Shown: piece by piece, positions 7,585 to 18,551 of the stretch | Position numbering within the stretch: position 1 is the first letter of the stretch | Layout of the letters: each line of letters opens with the position of its first letter | DNA from: Nocardioides plantarum | GTDB lineage: Bacteria; Actinomycetota; Actinomycetes; Propionibacteriales; Nocardioidaceae | Direction of reading: 5' to 3' | Assembly: GCF_006346395.1 (NCBI RefSeq) | Contig: NZ_VDMS01000001.1 | Coordinates: 2,480,001 to 2,544,000, forward strand | DNA: 64,000 nucleotides | The notes under the pieces: model-generated | Database searches by the model: none | What the model was told of the DNA's origin: nothing | What the model saw: the letters and a program-made list of their open reading frames with translations, nothing else | Program-made: the position numbers and the translations under genes

Positions 7585-9993
7585 CTAGGAGCCCGGCCGC
7601 GCGTCGGGGTCAGCCTCGGGCCCGGCGTCGGTGTCGGGGTCGGCGTGCTCGAGCAGCACGTCGAGCAGGCGCAGGGCGCCGGCCTTGTCGAGCGGGTTGT
7701 TCTGGTTGCCGCACTTGGGTGACTGCACGCACGAGGGACACCCGTGCTCGCAGCGACAGGCCGCGATGGTCTCCCGGGTGGCGCGCAGCCAGCGCCGTGC
7801 GGCGCGATAGCCGCGCTCGGCGAACCCGGCCCCGCCGGGCTGACCGTCGTGGACGAACACGGTGAGCACGCCGGTGTCGGCGTGCCGGGCCGTGGACACC
7901 CCACCGATGTCCCACCGGTCGCAGGTCGCCACGAGCGGCAGCAGCCCGATGGAGCAGTGCTCGGCCGCGTGCGCCGCGCCGGGCAGGTCGATGTCGTCGG
8001 CGCTCAGCCCGGCGTCGGCGAGCACGTCGTCGGGCACGGTCCACCACACGGCCGCGGTCGCCAGCGACTGGGCGGGCAGGTCGAGGGGCTGCTCGCCGAC
8101 GACCTCGCCGGAGGGCTGGCTCCGTTTGAGGTAGGACACGACCTGGTGCGACACCTCGACGTCGCCCAGGAACAGCCGGCACCGGCCCCAGACGCGGTGC
8201 TCGCGCTCGCCGCGGATGACGATGTCGGTGACCTCACGCGCGCTCGTCGTGTAGCCCGGGTCGTGCCGCACGATGCTGGCGACGTGCTCGTCGAGGTCGA
8301 GCGACTCCACGAGCCAGGTGTCGCCCTGGTGCAGGTAGACCGCTCCGGTGTGGGCGGTGCCGTGGGCCCGCCCGGCGTCGACGGTGCCGACGACCCGCCC
8401 GGTGCCGCTCTCGACCAGGGCGATCGGCGACCCGCCGGCACTACGGATGTCGGTGAGGTCGGCCGCGCGGCGCCGGTCGGTCCAGAACCACCCGCGCGAG
8501 CGTCGCCGCAGCAGTCCGGCGTGGGTCAGGGTGGCGACGACCTCGGCGGCCCGCGGCCCGAAGTGGGGCAGGTCGGCCTCGGTCAGCGGACGCTCCTGGG
8601 CCGCCGCGCACAGGTGGGGGCCCAGGACGTGGGGGTTGTCGGGGTCGAACACCTGGGCCTCGACCGGCTGGCCCAGCAGCACGTCGGGGTGGTGGACCAG
8701 GTAGGTGTCGAGCGGGTCGTCGCGGGCGATCAGCACCCCCAGGGCGTCCTGCGCGCCGCGGCCCGCCCGTCCGACCTGCTGCCACAGGGCGGCCCGGGTG
8801 CCGGGGAACCCGGCGATGATCACGGCGTCGAGGCCGCTCACGTCGATGCCGAGCTCGAGGGCGTTGGTGGCCGCCAGCCCGACCAGGTCGCCACGGCGCA
8901 GGGCGGCCTCGAGCGCTCGTCGCTCCTCGGGCAGGTAGCCGCCGCGGTAGGCGGCGACGCGGCCGGAGAGCGCGGGGTCGACCTCCTCGAGCAGCGCGGC
9001 GGCGGTGAGCGCCACCTGCTCGACCCCGCGGCGCGAGCGCACGAACGCCAGCGTGTGGACGTCCTCGGCCACCAGGTCGGCGAGCAGGTCGGCGGCCTCG
9101 GAGGTCGCGGCGCGGCGTACGGGGGCGCCGTTCTCGCCGGTGTGGGTGGTCAGCGGTGGCTCCCACAGCGCCAGGGTCACCTCGCCACGCGGGGAGCCGT
9201 CGTGCGTGACGGCCTCGACCTCGAGACCCGTGAGCCGGGCGGCGGTCGCCGCCGGCTCGGCCGTCGTCGCCGAGGCCAGGACGAAGGTGGGCGAGGCGCC
9301 GTAGTGCTCGCAGAGACGACGCAGGCGTCGCAGCACGTGGGCCACGTGGGCACCGAACACGCCGCGGTAGTGGTGGCACTCGTCGACGACGACGTAGCGC
9401 AGCGACCCGAGGAACGATGCCCACCGCTCGTGTCCCGGGAGGATCGAGCGGTGCAGCATGTCGGGGTTGGTCAGGACGTACTCGCCGAACGCGCGGGCCC
9501 AGTCGCGCTCGTCGCGGCTGCTGTCGCCGTCGCACGTCGCGATGCGGGTGTCGAGCCGCAGCTCGCGCAGCGACTCGAGCTGGTCGTGGGCCAGTGCCTT
9601 GGTGGGCGCGAGGTAGAGCGTGGTCGCGCCGCGGCGCCCGCGGTCGCCGCGGCCCGCGGCGGCCGCACTCAGGGCGGGCAGCTGGTAGGCGAGCGACTTG
9701 CCCGAGGCGGTGCCGGTCGAGACCACGACGTGGCGCCCGGACCAGGCGGCGTCGGCCGCGGCCACCTGGTGCGACCAGGGCTGCGCGATGCCCCGGGCGG
9801 CCTGCGCCGCGACGACCGCGGGGTCGGCCCAGGCCGGCCAGGAGACCAGCTCGGCACGGCGTCCCGGACGCACCTCGAGGTGCGTCAGCCGACCGTCGCG
9901 CCCCGGTACGCCGGCCAGGCGGGCCACCAGATCGGCCACCGGTCGCCCGTCCCGGCCGCCGCCGCGGGTGGCGGCGGGTGCGGCGGCAGGCAT
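7585..9993 (-). CDS. DEAH/DECH-box superfamily 2 helicase with DUF1998/zinc-binding C-terminus
   Basis: 802 residues. Motif I STGTASGKSLAYQLP is near residue 83, motif II VVVDECHHYRG (DECH) follows, then SATTAEP (III), the helicase C domain with GLAATNALELGIDVSGLDAVI and QQVGRAGRGAQDA (VI). The C-terminus has a four-Cys cluster CRCEHGCPSCVQSPKCGNQ, as in DUF1998 helicases related to Hrq1/MrfA, which act in DNA repair. Start set at ATG 9993, with CACCAT seven bases upstream; an upstream GTG (10023) is also in frame. It converges on the Tad operon with an 8-base gap; this helicase-secretion adjacency is conserved in actinobacteria but unexplained. Confidence 0.9.
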   Translation of the reverse strand: MPAAAPAATRGGGRDGRPVADLVARLAGVPGRDGRLTHLEVRPGRRAELVSWPAWADPAVVAAQAARGIAQPWSHQVAAADAAWSGRHVVVSTGTASGKSLAYQLPALSAAAAGRGDRGRRGATTLYLAPTKALAHDQLESLRELRLDTRIATCDGDSSRDERDWARAFGEYVLTNPDMLHRSILPGHERWASFLGSLRYVVVDECHHYRGVFGAHVAHVLRRLRRLCEHYGASPTFVLASATTAEPAATAARLTGLEVEAVTHDGSPRGEVTLALWEPPLTTHTGENGAPVRRAATSEAADLLADLVAEDVHTLAFVRSRRGVEQVALTAAALLEEVDPALSGRVAAYRGGYLPEERRALEAALRRGDLVGLAATNALELGIDVSGLDAVIIAGFPGTRAALWQQVGRAGRGAQDALGVLIARDDPLDTYLVHHPDVLLGQPVEAQVFDPDNPHVLGPHLCAAAQERPLTEADLPHFGPRAAEVVATLTHAGLLRRRSRGWFWTDRRRAADLTDIRSAGGSPIALVESGTGRVVGTVDAGRAHGTAHTGAVYLHQGDTWLVESLDLDEHVASIVRHDPGYTTSAREVTDIVIRGEREHRVWGRCRLFLGDVEVSHQVVSYLKRSQPSGEVVGEQPLDLPAQSLATAAVWWTVPDDVLADAGLSADDIDLPGAAHAAEHCSIGLLPLVATCDRWDIGGVSTARHADTGVLTVFVHDGQPGGAGFAERGYRAARRWLRATRETIAACRCEHGCPSCVQSPKCGNQNNPLDKAGALRLLDVLLEHADPDTDAGPEADPDARPGS

Positions 9994-10195
9994 GCTCGCG
10001 ATGGTGGCACAGCCCGGGGACACCGCCCGCCCTCACCGGGGGGTGCGCACGCCCACGACACGACCTGACCCGCCCTGACCCGCCCTGACACGGCATGACC
10101 ACGACTGACGCATCTCTTTACCATCGTCTGTGCGTGGCTGCGGCCGTCATGGTTTGATGTTCCAGCCCTGCCTCACCCCCCTCCCGGGAGATCAC

Positions 10196-10534
10196 GTGGA
10201 CCTCAGTCTCGCGACGCGCGACGTCGACGGGCGCACCATCGTCGCCGTCGGCGGTGAGATCGACGTCTACACGGCTCCCAAGCTGCGCGACAAGATCACC
10301 GAGCTGGTCGCCGGCGGTACCTATCACCTGGTGATCGACATGGAGGCCGTCGAGTTCCTCGACTCCACCGGGCTGGGCGTCCTGGTCGGTGGCCTGAAGA
10401 AGGTCCGTGCCCACGACGGCTCGCTGAGCCTGATCTGCAACCAGGACCGGCTGCTCAAGATCTTCCGCATCACCGGTCTGGCCAAGGTCTTCGTGATCCA
10501 CGAGTCGGCCGACGCCGCGCTCGCGCAGGCCTGA
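10196..10534 (+). CDS. STAS-domain anti-sigma factor antagonist (SpoIIAA/RsbV-like)
   Basis: 112 residues. Start GTG 10196 is set by a Shine-Dalgarno gggag five bases upstream; an upstream in-frame start at 10130 would cross it. The single STAS domain has [20 protein letters not shown] strands and the phosphorylation loop [15 protein letters not shown] with Ser57, the residue phosphorylated by anti-sigma kinases of the RsbW/SpoIIAB class. It normally frees a general stress sigma factor by partner switching in the cytoplasm. No kinase or sigma gene lies beside it, so its partner is elsewhere. Confidence 0.88.
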   Translation: MDLSLATRDVDGRTIVAVGGEIDVYTAPKLRDKITELVAGGTYHLVIDMEAVEFLDSTGLGVLVGGLKKVRAHDGSLSLICNQDRLLKIFRITGLAKVFVIHESADAALAQA

Positions 10535-10593
10535 CCCGAGCCGCACCCACCCGCCTCGCGCCCCTGATCCCGGGGTCTGTGGCCCACATCACA

Positions 10594-10620
10594 CCCCCGG
10601 GCTCACCTGGGGGCTGTTTC
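10594..10620 (+). terminator. probable intrinsic terminator of the STAS gene
   Basis: A C5 arm (10594-10598) and a G5 arm (10609-10613) with flanking complementary bases are followed by a short T-rich run (tgtttc). It lies 60 bases after the STAS stop and before the hppA promoter region. Confidence 0.5.
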
Positions 10621-10647
10621 TGCGTAAACTCCGCGACGTCTCGTACA

Positions 10648-10659
10648 TGACCTGGGTCA
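10648..10659. promoter_or_regulatory. 12-bp perfect palindrome upstream of hppA
   Basis: TGACCTGGGTCA is a perfect inverted repeat 46 bases before the hppA start. Its size and symmetry suit a dimeric regulator such as a GntR- or TetR-type protein; the regulator is unknown. hppA itself has a very strong Shine-Dalgarno (aggagga, ending seven bases before the ATG). Confidence 0.35.
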
Positions 10660-10705
10660 CACCGGCCCGTGTCTGGCGTACGCCCACCTACGCAGGAGGA
10701 AACAC

Positions 10706-13024
<2,319 letters not shown>

Positions 13025-13032
13025 CCCACGCC

Positions 13033-13058
13033 GACCCGTCGCCCATGGGCGACGGGTC
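13033..13058 (+). terminator. 26-bp perfect palindrome, terminator of hppA
   Basis: Immediately after the hppA stop a perfect inverted repeat has arms gacccgtcgccc / gggcgacgggtc around a central AT. It would form a very stable hairpin. It lacks a U-tract, as many actinobacterial terminators do. Confidence 0.6.
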
Positions 13059-13155
13059 AGCGTGATCTCGGGGCGAGGACTGCGAGGGAGACGAGTCCCG
13101 TGGCGTACCGCTGCGCTGCTGGTTCCTTGTCCAGGCGCGCTGAGGGGGTGGCCCC

Positions 13156-14508
13156 TCAGCCGTGGAGAGGCGATCGCGGGACGTGGATCGTGAAGCGAGC
13201 GCCGTGCTCGGGCGCCTGGTCGACCTCGATCGTCCCGCCGAGACGGGTGACCAGCCGGTGCACGATGGCCAGGCCGAGCCCCAGCCCGCCCGGCCGCGAC
13301 CCCCGGTAGCGGTGGTGGAGGACCCCGGGCTCGAAGGCGACGAGCGCGTCGTCGGGGGTCAGGCCCGGACCCGAGTCGCGCACCTCGATCCGTACGCCGA
13401 CCGAGTCGGTCGCCACCGCGATCACCACGACGTCGCCCGGGACGCAGACCCGCACCGCGTTGTCGACCAGGGCGTCCACGACCTGGCGCAGCCGGCTCCC
13501 GTCGGTCTCGGCGTACGACGGCCCGTCGGCCTGGCAGACCACGGTCACCCCCACCCTGCTGGCCCGCTCGTCCCACGCGGCTCGCGCGTGACGGAGCAGC
13601 TCGGCCACGTCGACCGGTCCGACGCGCAGGGCGAAGTCGTCGGCCTCCAGGCGGGCCAGGGCGAGCAGGTCGCCGACGTAGCGCTCGAGCCGGAGCGTCT
13701 CGGCGAGCATGGTCCGGGCCACCTCGGCGGTCTCCTCGGCGGGCACGACGCCGTCCGCTATGGCCTCGGCGTAGCCGCGGACGGCGGTCAGTGGCGTGCG
13801 CAGCTCGTGGGAGACCGACAGCAGGAACTCACGCTGTCGCCCCTCGCTGGTCGTCAGCGCCGTGTCGAGCGCGGCCAGCGCGGCCGTCACCTCGGTGACC
13901 TCGGTGACCCGCGAGCGCGGTAGCTCGACGCCGCGCTCGCCGGCCGCGAGTCGTCGCGCCGCCTGGCCGGTGCGTGTCAGGGGGTTGCCGAGCCGGACGG
14001 CGAGCAGCCACGCGACCGCCACCGCGCCGACCAGGCCGAGCGCACCGGCCAGCAGGACCCGACGCCGCAGCGCGGCGGCGGCGTCCCCGACCACGTCGGC
14101 GTCGGTCCCGAGCACGACCGCGCCGCCACCACGCGAGGCCCGCGCCTCGATCAGCAGCTCGGTGCCGTCGTACGACGCGCGGGTGGACACCGCGCGGCCC
14201 TCGAGCAGCGCAGCGACCTCGTCGTCGCTCAGGACGCTCGCGACTCCGGTCGGCGTGCCGTCGGCGGCGAGCGAGCCGACCTCGAACCCGGTCCGGCCGG
14301 TCACCCTCCGGACCCGTCCCGTCGCGCGCGCGGTCGCTGGCGCCTGGGCGAAGAACTCGGTCTGCCGCGACAGCGGCTCACGGACGGCGTCCTCGGCCGC
14401 CGAGCTCACCAGCGGGGCGACGAGCACCCCCGACAGGAGCGCGGACACCAGGGCGACTCCGGCGATCGCGAGCACGAGCCGCGTCGTCAGCGACCTGGAC
14501 ACCGTCAC
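13156..14508 (-). CDS. two-component sensor histidine kinase
   Basis: 450 residues. Transmembrane segments at about 11-33 and 150-172 flank an extracytoplasmic sensor of ~115 residues; a HAMP linker follows (RLGNPLTRTGQAARRLAAGE). HisKA has SVSHELRTPLT with the phospho-acceptor His234; the ATP domain has DALVDNAVRV (N box), DSGPGLTPDDAL (G1) and GGLGLGLAIV (G2). GTG 14508 overlaps the stop of the response regulator (GTGA), so regulator and kinase form one operon. Signal unknown; the divergent secreted repeat protein is the obvious candidate target. Confidence 0.92.
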   Translation of the reverse strand: MTVSRSLTTRLVLAIAGVALVSALLSGVLVAPLVSSAAEDAVREPLSRQTEFFAQAPATARATGRVRRVTGRTGFEVGSLAADGTPTGVASVLSDDEVAALLEGRAVSTRASYDGTELLIEARASRGGGAVVLGTDADVVGDAAAALRRRVLLAGALGLVGAVAVAWLLAVRLGNPLTRTGQAARRLAAGERGVELPRSRVTEVTEVTAALAALDTALTTSEGRQREFLLSVSHELRTPLTAVRGYAEAIADGVVPAEETAEVARTMLAETLRLERYVGDLLALARLEADDFALRVGPVDVAELLRHARAAWDERASRVGVTVVCQADGPSYAETDGSRLRQVVDALVDNAVRVCVPGDVVVIAVATDSVGVRIEVRDSGPGLTPDDALVAFEPGVLHHRYRGSRPGGLGLGLAIVHRLVTRLGGTIEVDQAPEHGARFTIHVPRSPLHG

Positions 14509-15191
14509 GTCCCCACGCGATAGCCCACGCCGCGGACGGTCTCGATGGGGCTGGCGCCACCGAGCTTGGTGCGCAGCTGGGCGACGTGCACGTCGACGGT
14601 CCGGCTGCCGCCGTAGTCGGCGACGCCCCACACCGACGCCATCAGCTCGGCCCGCTCCACCACCCGTCCCCCGGCGCGCAAGAGCTCGGCCAGCAGGTTG
14701 AACTCGGTGGCCGTCAACGCGACCTCGACCCCGTCGACGTGGACCCGCCGCGAGTCCGGGTCCAGCCGTACGCCGCCGGCCGCGAGGGCCAGCGACCCCG
14801 CGCGTCCCTCGCTGCGGCGCAGCACGGCCTTGACCCGGGCGACGAGCTCGCGAGGGGAGAACGGCTTGGTGACGTAGTCGTCGGCGCCGATCTCGAGCCC
14901 CACGACGCGGTCGACCTCGTCGTCGCGTGCGGTCACGAACAGCACCGGGGTCCAGTCGCCGCGCTCGCGCAGCGTGCGACACACGCCGATCCCGTCCAGC
15001 TCACGCGGACCGGGCAGGCCGACGTCGAGGATCACGGCCACCGGCCGCAGGCGCCCGACCGCGTCCAGGGCGCCGGCACCGTCCCGCTCGACGTGGACCC
15101 CGAAACCCTCCTGGGTCAGGTAGCGGCGCTCGACGTCGGCGATCGCGGGCTCGTCCTCGACCACGAGCACCAGTCCGCGTCCGTCGTCCAC
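14505..15191 (-). CDS. OmpR/PhoB-family response regulator
   Basis: 228 residues from GTG 15191. The receiver domain has acidic pocket VVEDEPAIAD, phospho-acceptor Asp56 in VILDVGLPG, and VTKPFSPRELVARV with the conserved Lys. The C-terminal winged helix contains LTATEFNLLAELLRAGGRVVERAEL and GSRTVDVHVAQLRTKL...IETVRGVGYRVG, the usual DNA-recognition part. It is cotranscribed with the kinase downstream. A 147-base divergent region separates it from the repeat-protein gene, likely holding its binding sites. Confidence 0.92.
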   Translation of the reverse strand: MDDGRGLVLVVEDEPAIADVERRYLTQEGFGVHVERDGAGALDAVGRLRPVAVILDVGLPGPRELDGIGVCRTLRERGDWTPVLFVTARDDEVDRVVGLEIGADDYVTKPFSPRELVARVKAVLRRSEGRAGSLALAAGGVRLDPDSRRVHVDGVEVALTATEFNLLAELLRAGGRVVERAELMASVWGVADYGGSRTVDVHVAQLRTKLGGASPIETVRGVGYRVGT

Positions 15192-15338
15192 GGCCCCACC
15201 GTAGGGCCGCCGACCACCGGCTCCCAGTGCCGCGCGGCGTCCTTGCACAGCCCGAACACGGGCCTGACACGGCCGCCACCCGGCACCCGCAGGCTCGGAC
15301 CCGTCAGACTCGACACGACCCACCGGAAGAAGACCACC

Positions 15339-15968
15339 ATGCTGCTGCAGACGATCTCCACCAAGGTGACGACCACCGTGGCCGCGCTGTCCCTCGGTGC
15401 CGCCGGTGCCGCCGTCACCGTCACGGCGCTCCCCGACGGCGGCGCCCTCACCACCGTGTCCAGCACGACCACCGCCGACCCGACCGCCGACCCGACCGCC
15501 GACCCGACCGCCGGCGCGCGTACCGACCGCCGCGACCGCCGAGCCGACCGCCGGGCCGACCGCCGCGCCGAGCGGCTTGCCGCCCTGCCCGAGGCCCTGC
15601 GTGCCGACATCGAGGCGGCCCGCGATCTCGACGACCGGGAGGCACGCCGCGACGCCCGGGAGGCGATCAAGGACAAGGCGCTCGCCGGCGGCTACGGCAC
15701 CCGGGTCCAGGAGCGAGCCACCAGGATCCGGGACCGCGTCGAGAAGCGGCTCGCCGCCCTGCCCGAGGCCCTGCGTGCCGACATCGAGGCGGCCCGCGGC
15801 CTCGACGACCGGGAGGCACGCCGCGACGCCCGGGAGGCGATCAAGGACAAGGCGCTGGCCGGGGACTACGGCGACGTGGTCCAGGGTCGGGCCGAGGCGC
15901 GGCGGGACCGCGCTGCCGGTCCGTCCCGCGGGCGCGGACACGGGCGTGGGCGTGGCCTGTTCGGCTGA
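15339..15968 (+). CDS. secreted Arg/Asp-rich protein with two 58-residue repeats
   Basis: 209 residues. The N-terminus (MLLQTISTKVTTTVAALSLG onward, hydrophobic to ~30) reads as a signal peptide. Then come three ADPT units (46-57), an Arg-rich stretch with DRR/ADRR units, and two near-identical units at residues 80-120 and 138-178 (period 58), each starting LAALPEALRADIEAAR and containing DDREARRDAREAIKDKALAG. The copies are nearly identical at nucleotide level too (15576-15698 and 15750-15872), so the duplication is recent. The C-terminus is a Gly/Arg tail (GRGHGRGRG). No known family recognised; helical, highly charged, probably extracellular. It is divergent from the two-component genes. 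Confidence 0.75.
   Translation: MLLQTISTKVTTTVAALSLGAAGAAVTVTALPDGGALTTVSSTTTADPTADPTADPTAGARTDRRDRRADRRADRRAERLAALPEALRADIEAARDLDDREARRDAREAIKDKALAGGYGTRVQERATRIRDRVEKRLAALPEALRADIEAARGLDDREARRDAREAIKDKALAGDYGDVVQGRAEARRDRAAGPSRGRGHGRGRGLFG
15576..15872 (+). repeat. 174-bp period intragenic tandem repeat
   Basis: Two ~123-bp copies (15576-15698, 15750-15872) inside the secreted repeat-protein gene. They differ at only a few positions, such as the codon giving D versus G in AARDLDDRE/AARGLDDRE. Confidence 0.85.
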
Positions 15969-16034
15969 CTCGCCCGAGGTGGGCGCCGTGGATCCGCCCG
16001 GCGCCCGGCGTACCCGATCGGACAGGATGGCCGG

Positions 16035-17516
16035 GTGAACCCTGCCACCGCCCCCGCACTGCGCGAGGCGCTCGTCGCCGCCGACTTCACCTACGACGGC
16101 GTCGCCGAGGTGCTGGGCCCGCGGGCCCACGACGCGCTGGCGCGCAACGAGACGGCGCCCGGGCTCGCACGCACCCGGGGCGGCGGGCCCCTGGAGACCC
16201 TCGCCCGGCTGTTCCTGCTGCAGACCACCGTGACCCTCACCGAGGCCGAGCGCGCCCTGCCCGGCCTGGTCGACCGGCTCGCGGTCGACGGGCTGCTCGA
16301 GCGCAGCGTCGGCGAGGTGGCCGCACGCCTGGACTGCCGTCCCTACACGATCGCCGACGGTGACGTCGACGACGACCTGTGGGTCGTCAGCGACCTCACG
16401 CCCGGCCTCGACGGCGGGCCCCAGCGGGTCGGCGCCGACCACGTCCTCGGCATCAGTCCGGCCTCCACCTCCCTGGCCCAGCTGACCATCCGGGAGCCCG
16501 TCGGATCTGCGCTCGACCTCGGCACCGGGTGCGGGGTGCAGGCGCTCCACCTCGCCCGTCACGCCGGCCGCGTCGTCGCGACCGACGTCAACGCCCGCGC
16601 GCTGGACCTCACCCGCTTCAACGCCGCGCTCAACGAGGTGGACGTCGACGTCCGCGACGGGTCGTTCTTCGAGCCGGTGCGCGGCGAGCGGTTCGACCTG
16701 ATCGCGACCAACCCGCCCTTCGTCATCTCCCCGGCGACGGGGCAGCGCCTCGTCTACCGCGACTCGGGGCTGCCTGGCGACCGGGTCGTGGAGGACATCG
16801 TGCGGACGGCGTCCCGCCACCTCAACCCCGGCGGCTGGTGCCAGGTGCTCGCCAACTGGGTCATCGAGCGCGACCGTCCCTGGGACGAGCGGCTGGCCGG
16901 CTGGCTGCCCGAGCGGCACGACGCGCTCGTGGTCCAGCGCGAGGTGCTCGACCCCGCGGCGTACGTCGAGATGTGGCTCAAGGACGCCGGTCAGCACGGC
17001 GCCCCCGACTACCTCACCCGCTACGACACCTGGCTGTCGTGGTTCGACGAGCAGGGTGTCGAGGCGATCGGCTTCGGCTGGATCAACCTGCACGCCGTCG
17101 ACGTCGACGACCCGCGCACCGACCTGCTGTCCTGGCCGTACGACGTCGAGCAGCCGATCGCGGCGGCCATCCACGCGTGGGGCGACGCGGCCCGCGTGGC
17201 GGCAGCCGGGGTCGGACCCGACGCCTATCTGCAGGCGCGCGCCGACGTCGTGCAGGAGACCCGCGGCCCGGTCGGCGTCGAGGACCCCGAGACGATCGTG
17301 CTGCGTCAGCAGGTCGGCTTCCGCCGGGCCCGCCCGGCCGACACCGTCGAGGCCGCCCTGGTCGGCGCCTGCGACGGCGACCTGTCCGTGGGGGCGATCC
17401 TCGACGCCGTCGCCGAGCTGCTCGGCGCCGACACCGCGGCGACGCGCGCGACGTACCTCCCGGTCGTGGCCGACCTGGTCGCCGAGGGGTTCCTGACCCC
17501 GGTGACGCCTCGCTGA
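16035..17516 (+). CDS. SAM-dependent methyltransferase (PrmC/HemK-like core with N-terminal extension)
   Basis: 493 residues from GTG 16035 (CAGGAT then six bases upstream). An N-terminal helical domain (1-140) precedes a class I methyltransferase fold: ALDLGTGCGVQALHLA (SAM motif I) near 160, VVATDVNARALDLT, and the catalytic FDLIATNPPFVISP, the NPPF motif of enzymes that methylate amide or amino nitrogens (HemK/PrmC, RsmC, N6-adenine enzymes). A C-terminal ~180-residue extension follows. The same three-part protein is widespread in actinobacteria; its substrate is not known to me. Confidence 0.85.
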   Translation: MNPATAPALREALVAADFTYDGVAEVLGPRAHDALARNETAPGLARTRGGGPLETLARLFLLQTTVTLTEAERALPGLVDRLAVDGLLERSVGEVAARLDCRPYTIADGDVDDDLWVVSDLTPGLDGGPQRVGADHVLGISPASTSLAQLTIREPVGSALDLGTGCGVQALHLARHAGRVVATDVNARALDLTRFNAALNEVDVDVRDGSFFEPVRGERFDLIATNPPFVISPATGQRLVYRDSGLPGDRVVEDIVRTASRHLNPGGWCQVLANWVIERDRPWDERLAGWLPERHDALVVQREVLDPAAYVEMWLKDAGQHGAPDYLTRYDTWLSWFDEQGVEAIGFGWINLHAVDVDDPRTDLLSWPYDVEQPIAAAIHAWGDAARVAAAGVGPDAYLQARADVVQETRGPVGVEDPETIVLRQQVGFRRARPADTVEAALVGACDGDLSVGAILDAVAELLGADTAATRATYLPVVADLVAEGFLTPVTPR

Positions 17517-17583
17517 GGGCGGTGAGCGCGGCGATCCCGTCCGAGGTGGTCAGTCGGGTCCCGCGACGTGCGAGCCTGGGCGC

Positions 17584-18345
17584 ATGACCGACGATCACTC
17601 GCCCTTCCCGCTGTGGGCGCTCCAGCGTCGCCTCCTGGCCGACCACGTCTTCACCGACCTGACGCACGCCTTCCACCCCGGACAGCCGCACTTCCCGCAG
17701 TTCCCCGACGAGGAGCGCGACCAGGTCTTCGACATGGCCGACGGGGCCGGCTTCAACGTGCACCGCTACACGCTCGTGGGTCAGTGGGGCACCCACGTCG
17801 ACCCGCCGTCGCACTTCGTCCAGGGCGCCCGGACCCTCGACGAGGTCCCGGTCGAGCAGATGGTCCTGCCGCTGGTGGTGCTCGACATCTCCGAGCGCGT
17901 CGCCGCCGACGCCGACGCCGTGCCGACCCTGGCCGACGTCACCGCGTGGGAGGAGCGCCACGGCCCGATGCCGAGCGGTTGCTTCGTGGCGTTGCGCACC
18001 GACTGGTGGAAGCGCTGGCCGGACGCCGCCGCCATGGAGAACCGCGACGCCGACGGCACCAGCCACGCCCCCGGCTGGTCGCGCGAGGTGCTCGAGGACC
18101 TGATCACCCGCGTCGGGGCCGTCGCGGTCGGGCACGAGCAGACCGACACCGACGCCGGGGCGTCGACCTCGGCGGGGGACTACGGGCTCGAGCTCCTCGT
18201 GCTCGAGCACGACCTGTGGCAGCTGGAGCTGATGGCGCGTCTCGACGAGGTGCCCGAGGCCGGCGCCCTCGTCGTCGCGTCGTGGCCCAAGCCGCTGGGC
18301 GGGTCCGGGTTCCCGGCCCGGGCGTTCGCGATCCATGCCCGGTGA
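17584..18345 (+). CDS. cyclase-family metal-dependent hydrolase (kynurenine-formamidase fold)
   Basis: 253 residues. FTDLTHAFHPGQPHFPQFP opens the fold and GQWGTHVDPPSHF near residue 70 is the HxDxPxHF metal-binding signature of the cyclase/arylformamidase family. VGHEQTDTDAG supplies the second conserved segment in place of the usual DT. Such enzymes hydrolyse amides or lactones, for example N-formylkynurenine; no tryptophan-pathway gene is adjacent, so substrate is open. ATG 17584 is preceded by GAGCCT and six bases. Confidence 0.82.
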   Translation: MTDDHSPFPLWALQRRLLADHVFTDLTHAFHPGQPHFPQFPDEERDQVFDMADGAGFNVHRYTLVGQWGTHVDPPSHFVQGARTLDEVPVEQMVLPLVVLDISERVAADADAVPTLADVTAWEERHGPMPSGCFVALRTDWWKRWPDAAAMENRDADGTSHAPGWSREVLEDLITRVGAVAVGHEQTDTDAGASTSAGDYGLELLVLEHDLWQLELMARLDEVPEAGALVVASWPKPLGGSGFPARAFAIHAR

Positions 18346-18386
18346 CGGTCTGACCCTGCTGGCGCTTCTGGCCTCGTGGCACGGGG

Positions 18387-18528
18387 CCGAAGTTCTTGGC
18401 CGCTTCGCGCACTGATGGCACGCACCTCGCGGCAGCGGCGATCCTCGGAAGACGACCAGGTATGCCGTCGGACCGCCGCCACCGCGAAGGCACGCACCCT
18501 GAGCACGCCAAGCCATCAAGAACTTCGG
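18387..18528. repeat. 12-bp inverted repeat bounding an intergenic segment
   Basis: CCGAAGTTCTTG (18387-18398) and its exact reverse complement (18517-18528) bracket about 118 bases in the gap 18346-18551. I see no gene between them. It could be a degenerate mini-element or a long-range hairpin. Confidence 0.4.
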
Positions 18529-18551
18529 ACCCGCACCACTAGGGTTTCCGC

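Noticed and set aside
14505..17174. 889-codon minus ORF
   Set aside because: Only the last 228 codons are the response regulator; the rest is antisense to the repeat protein and methyltransferase.
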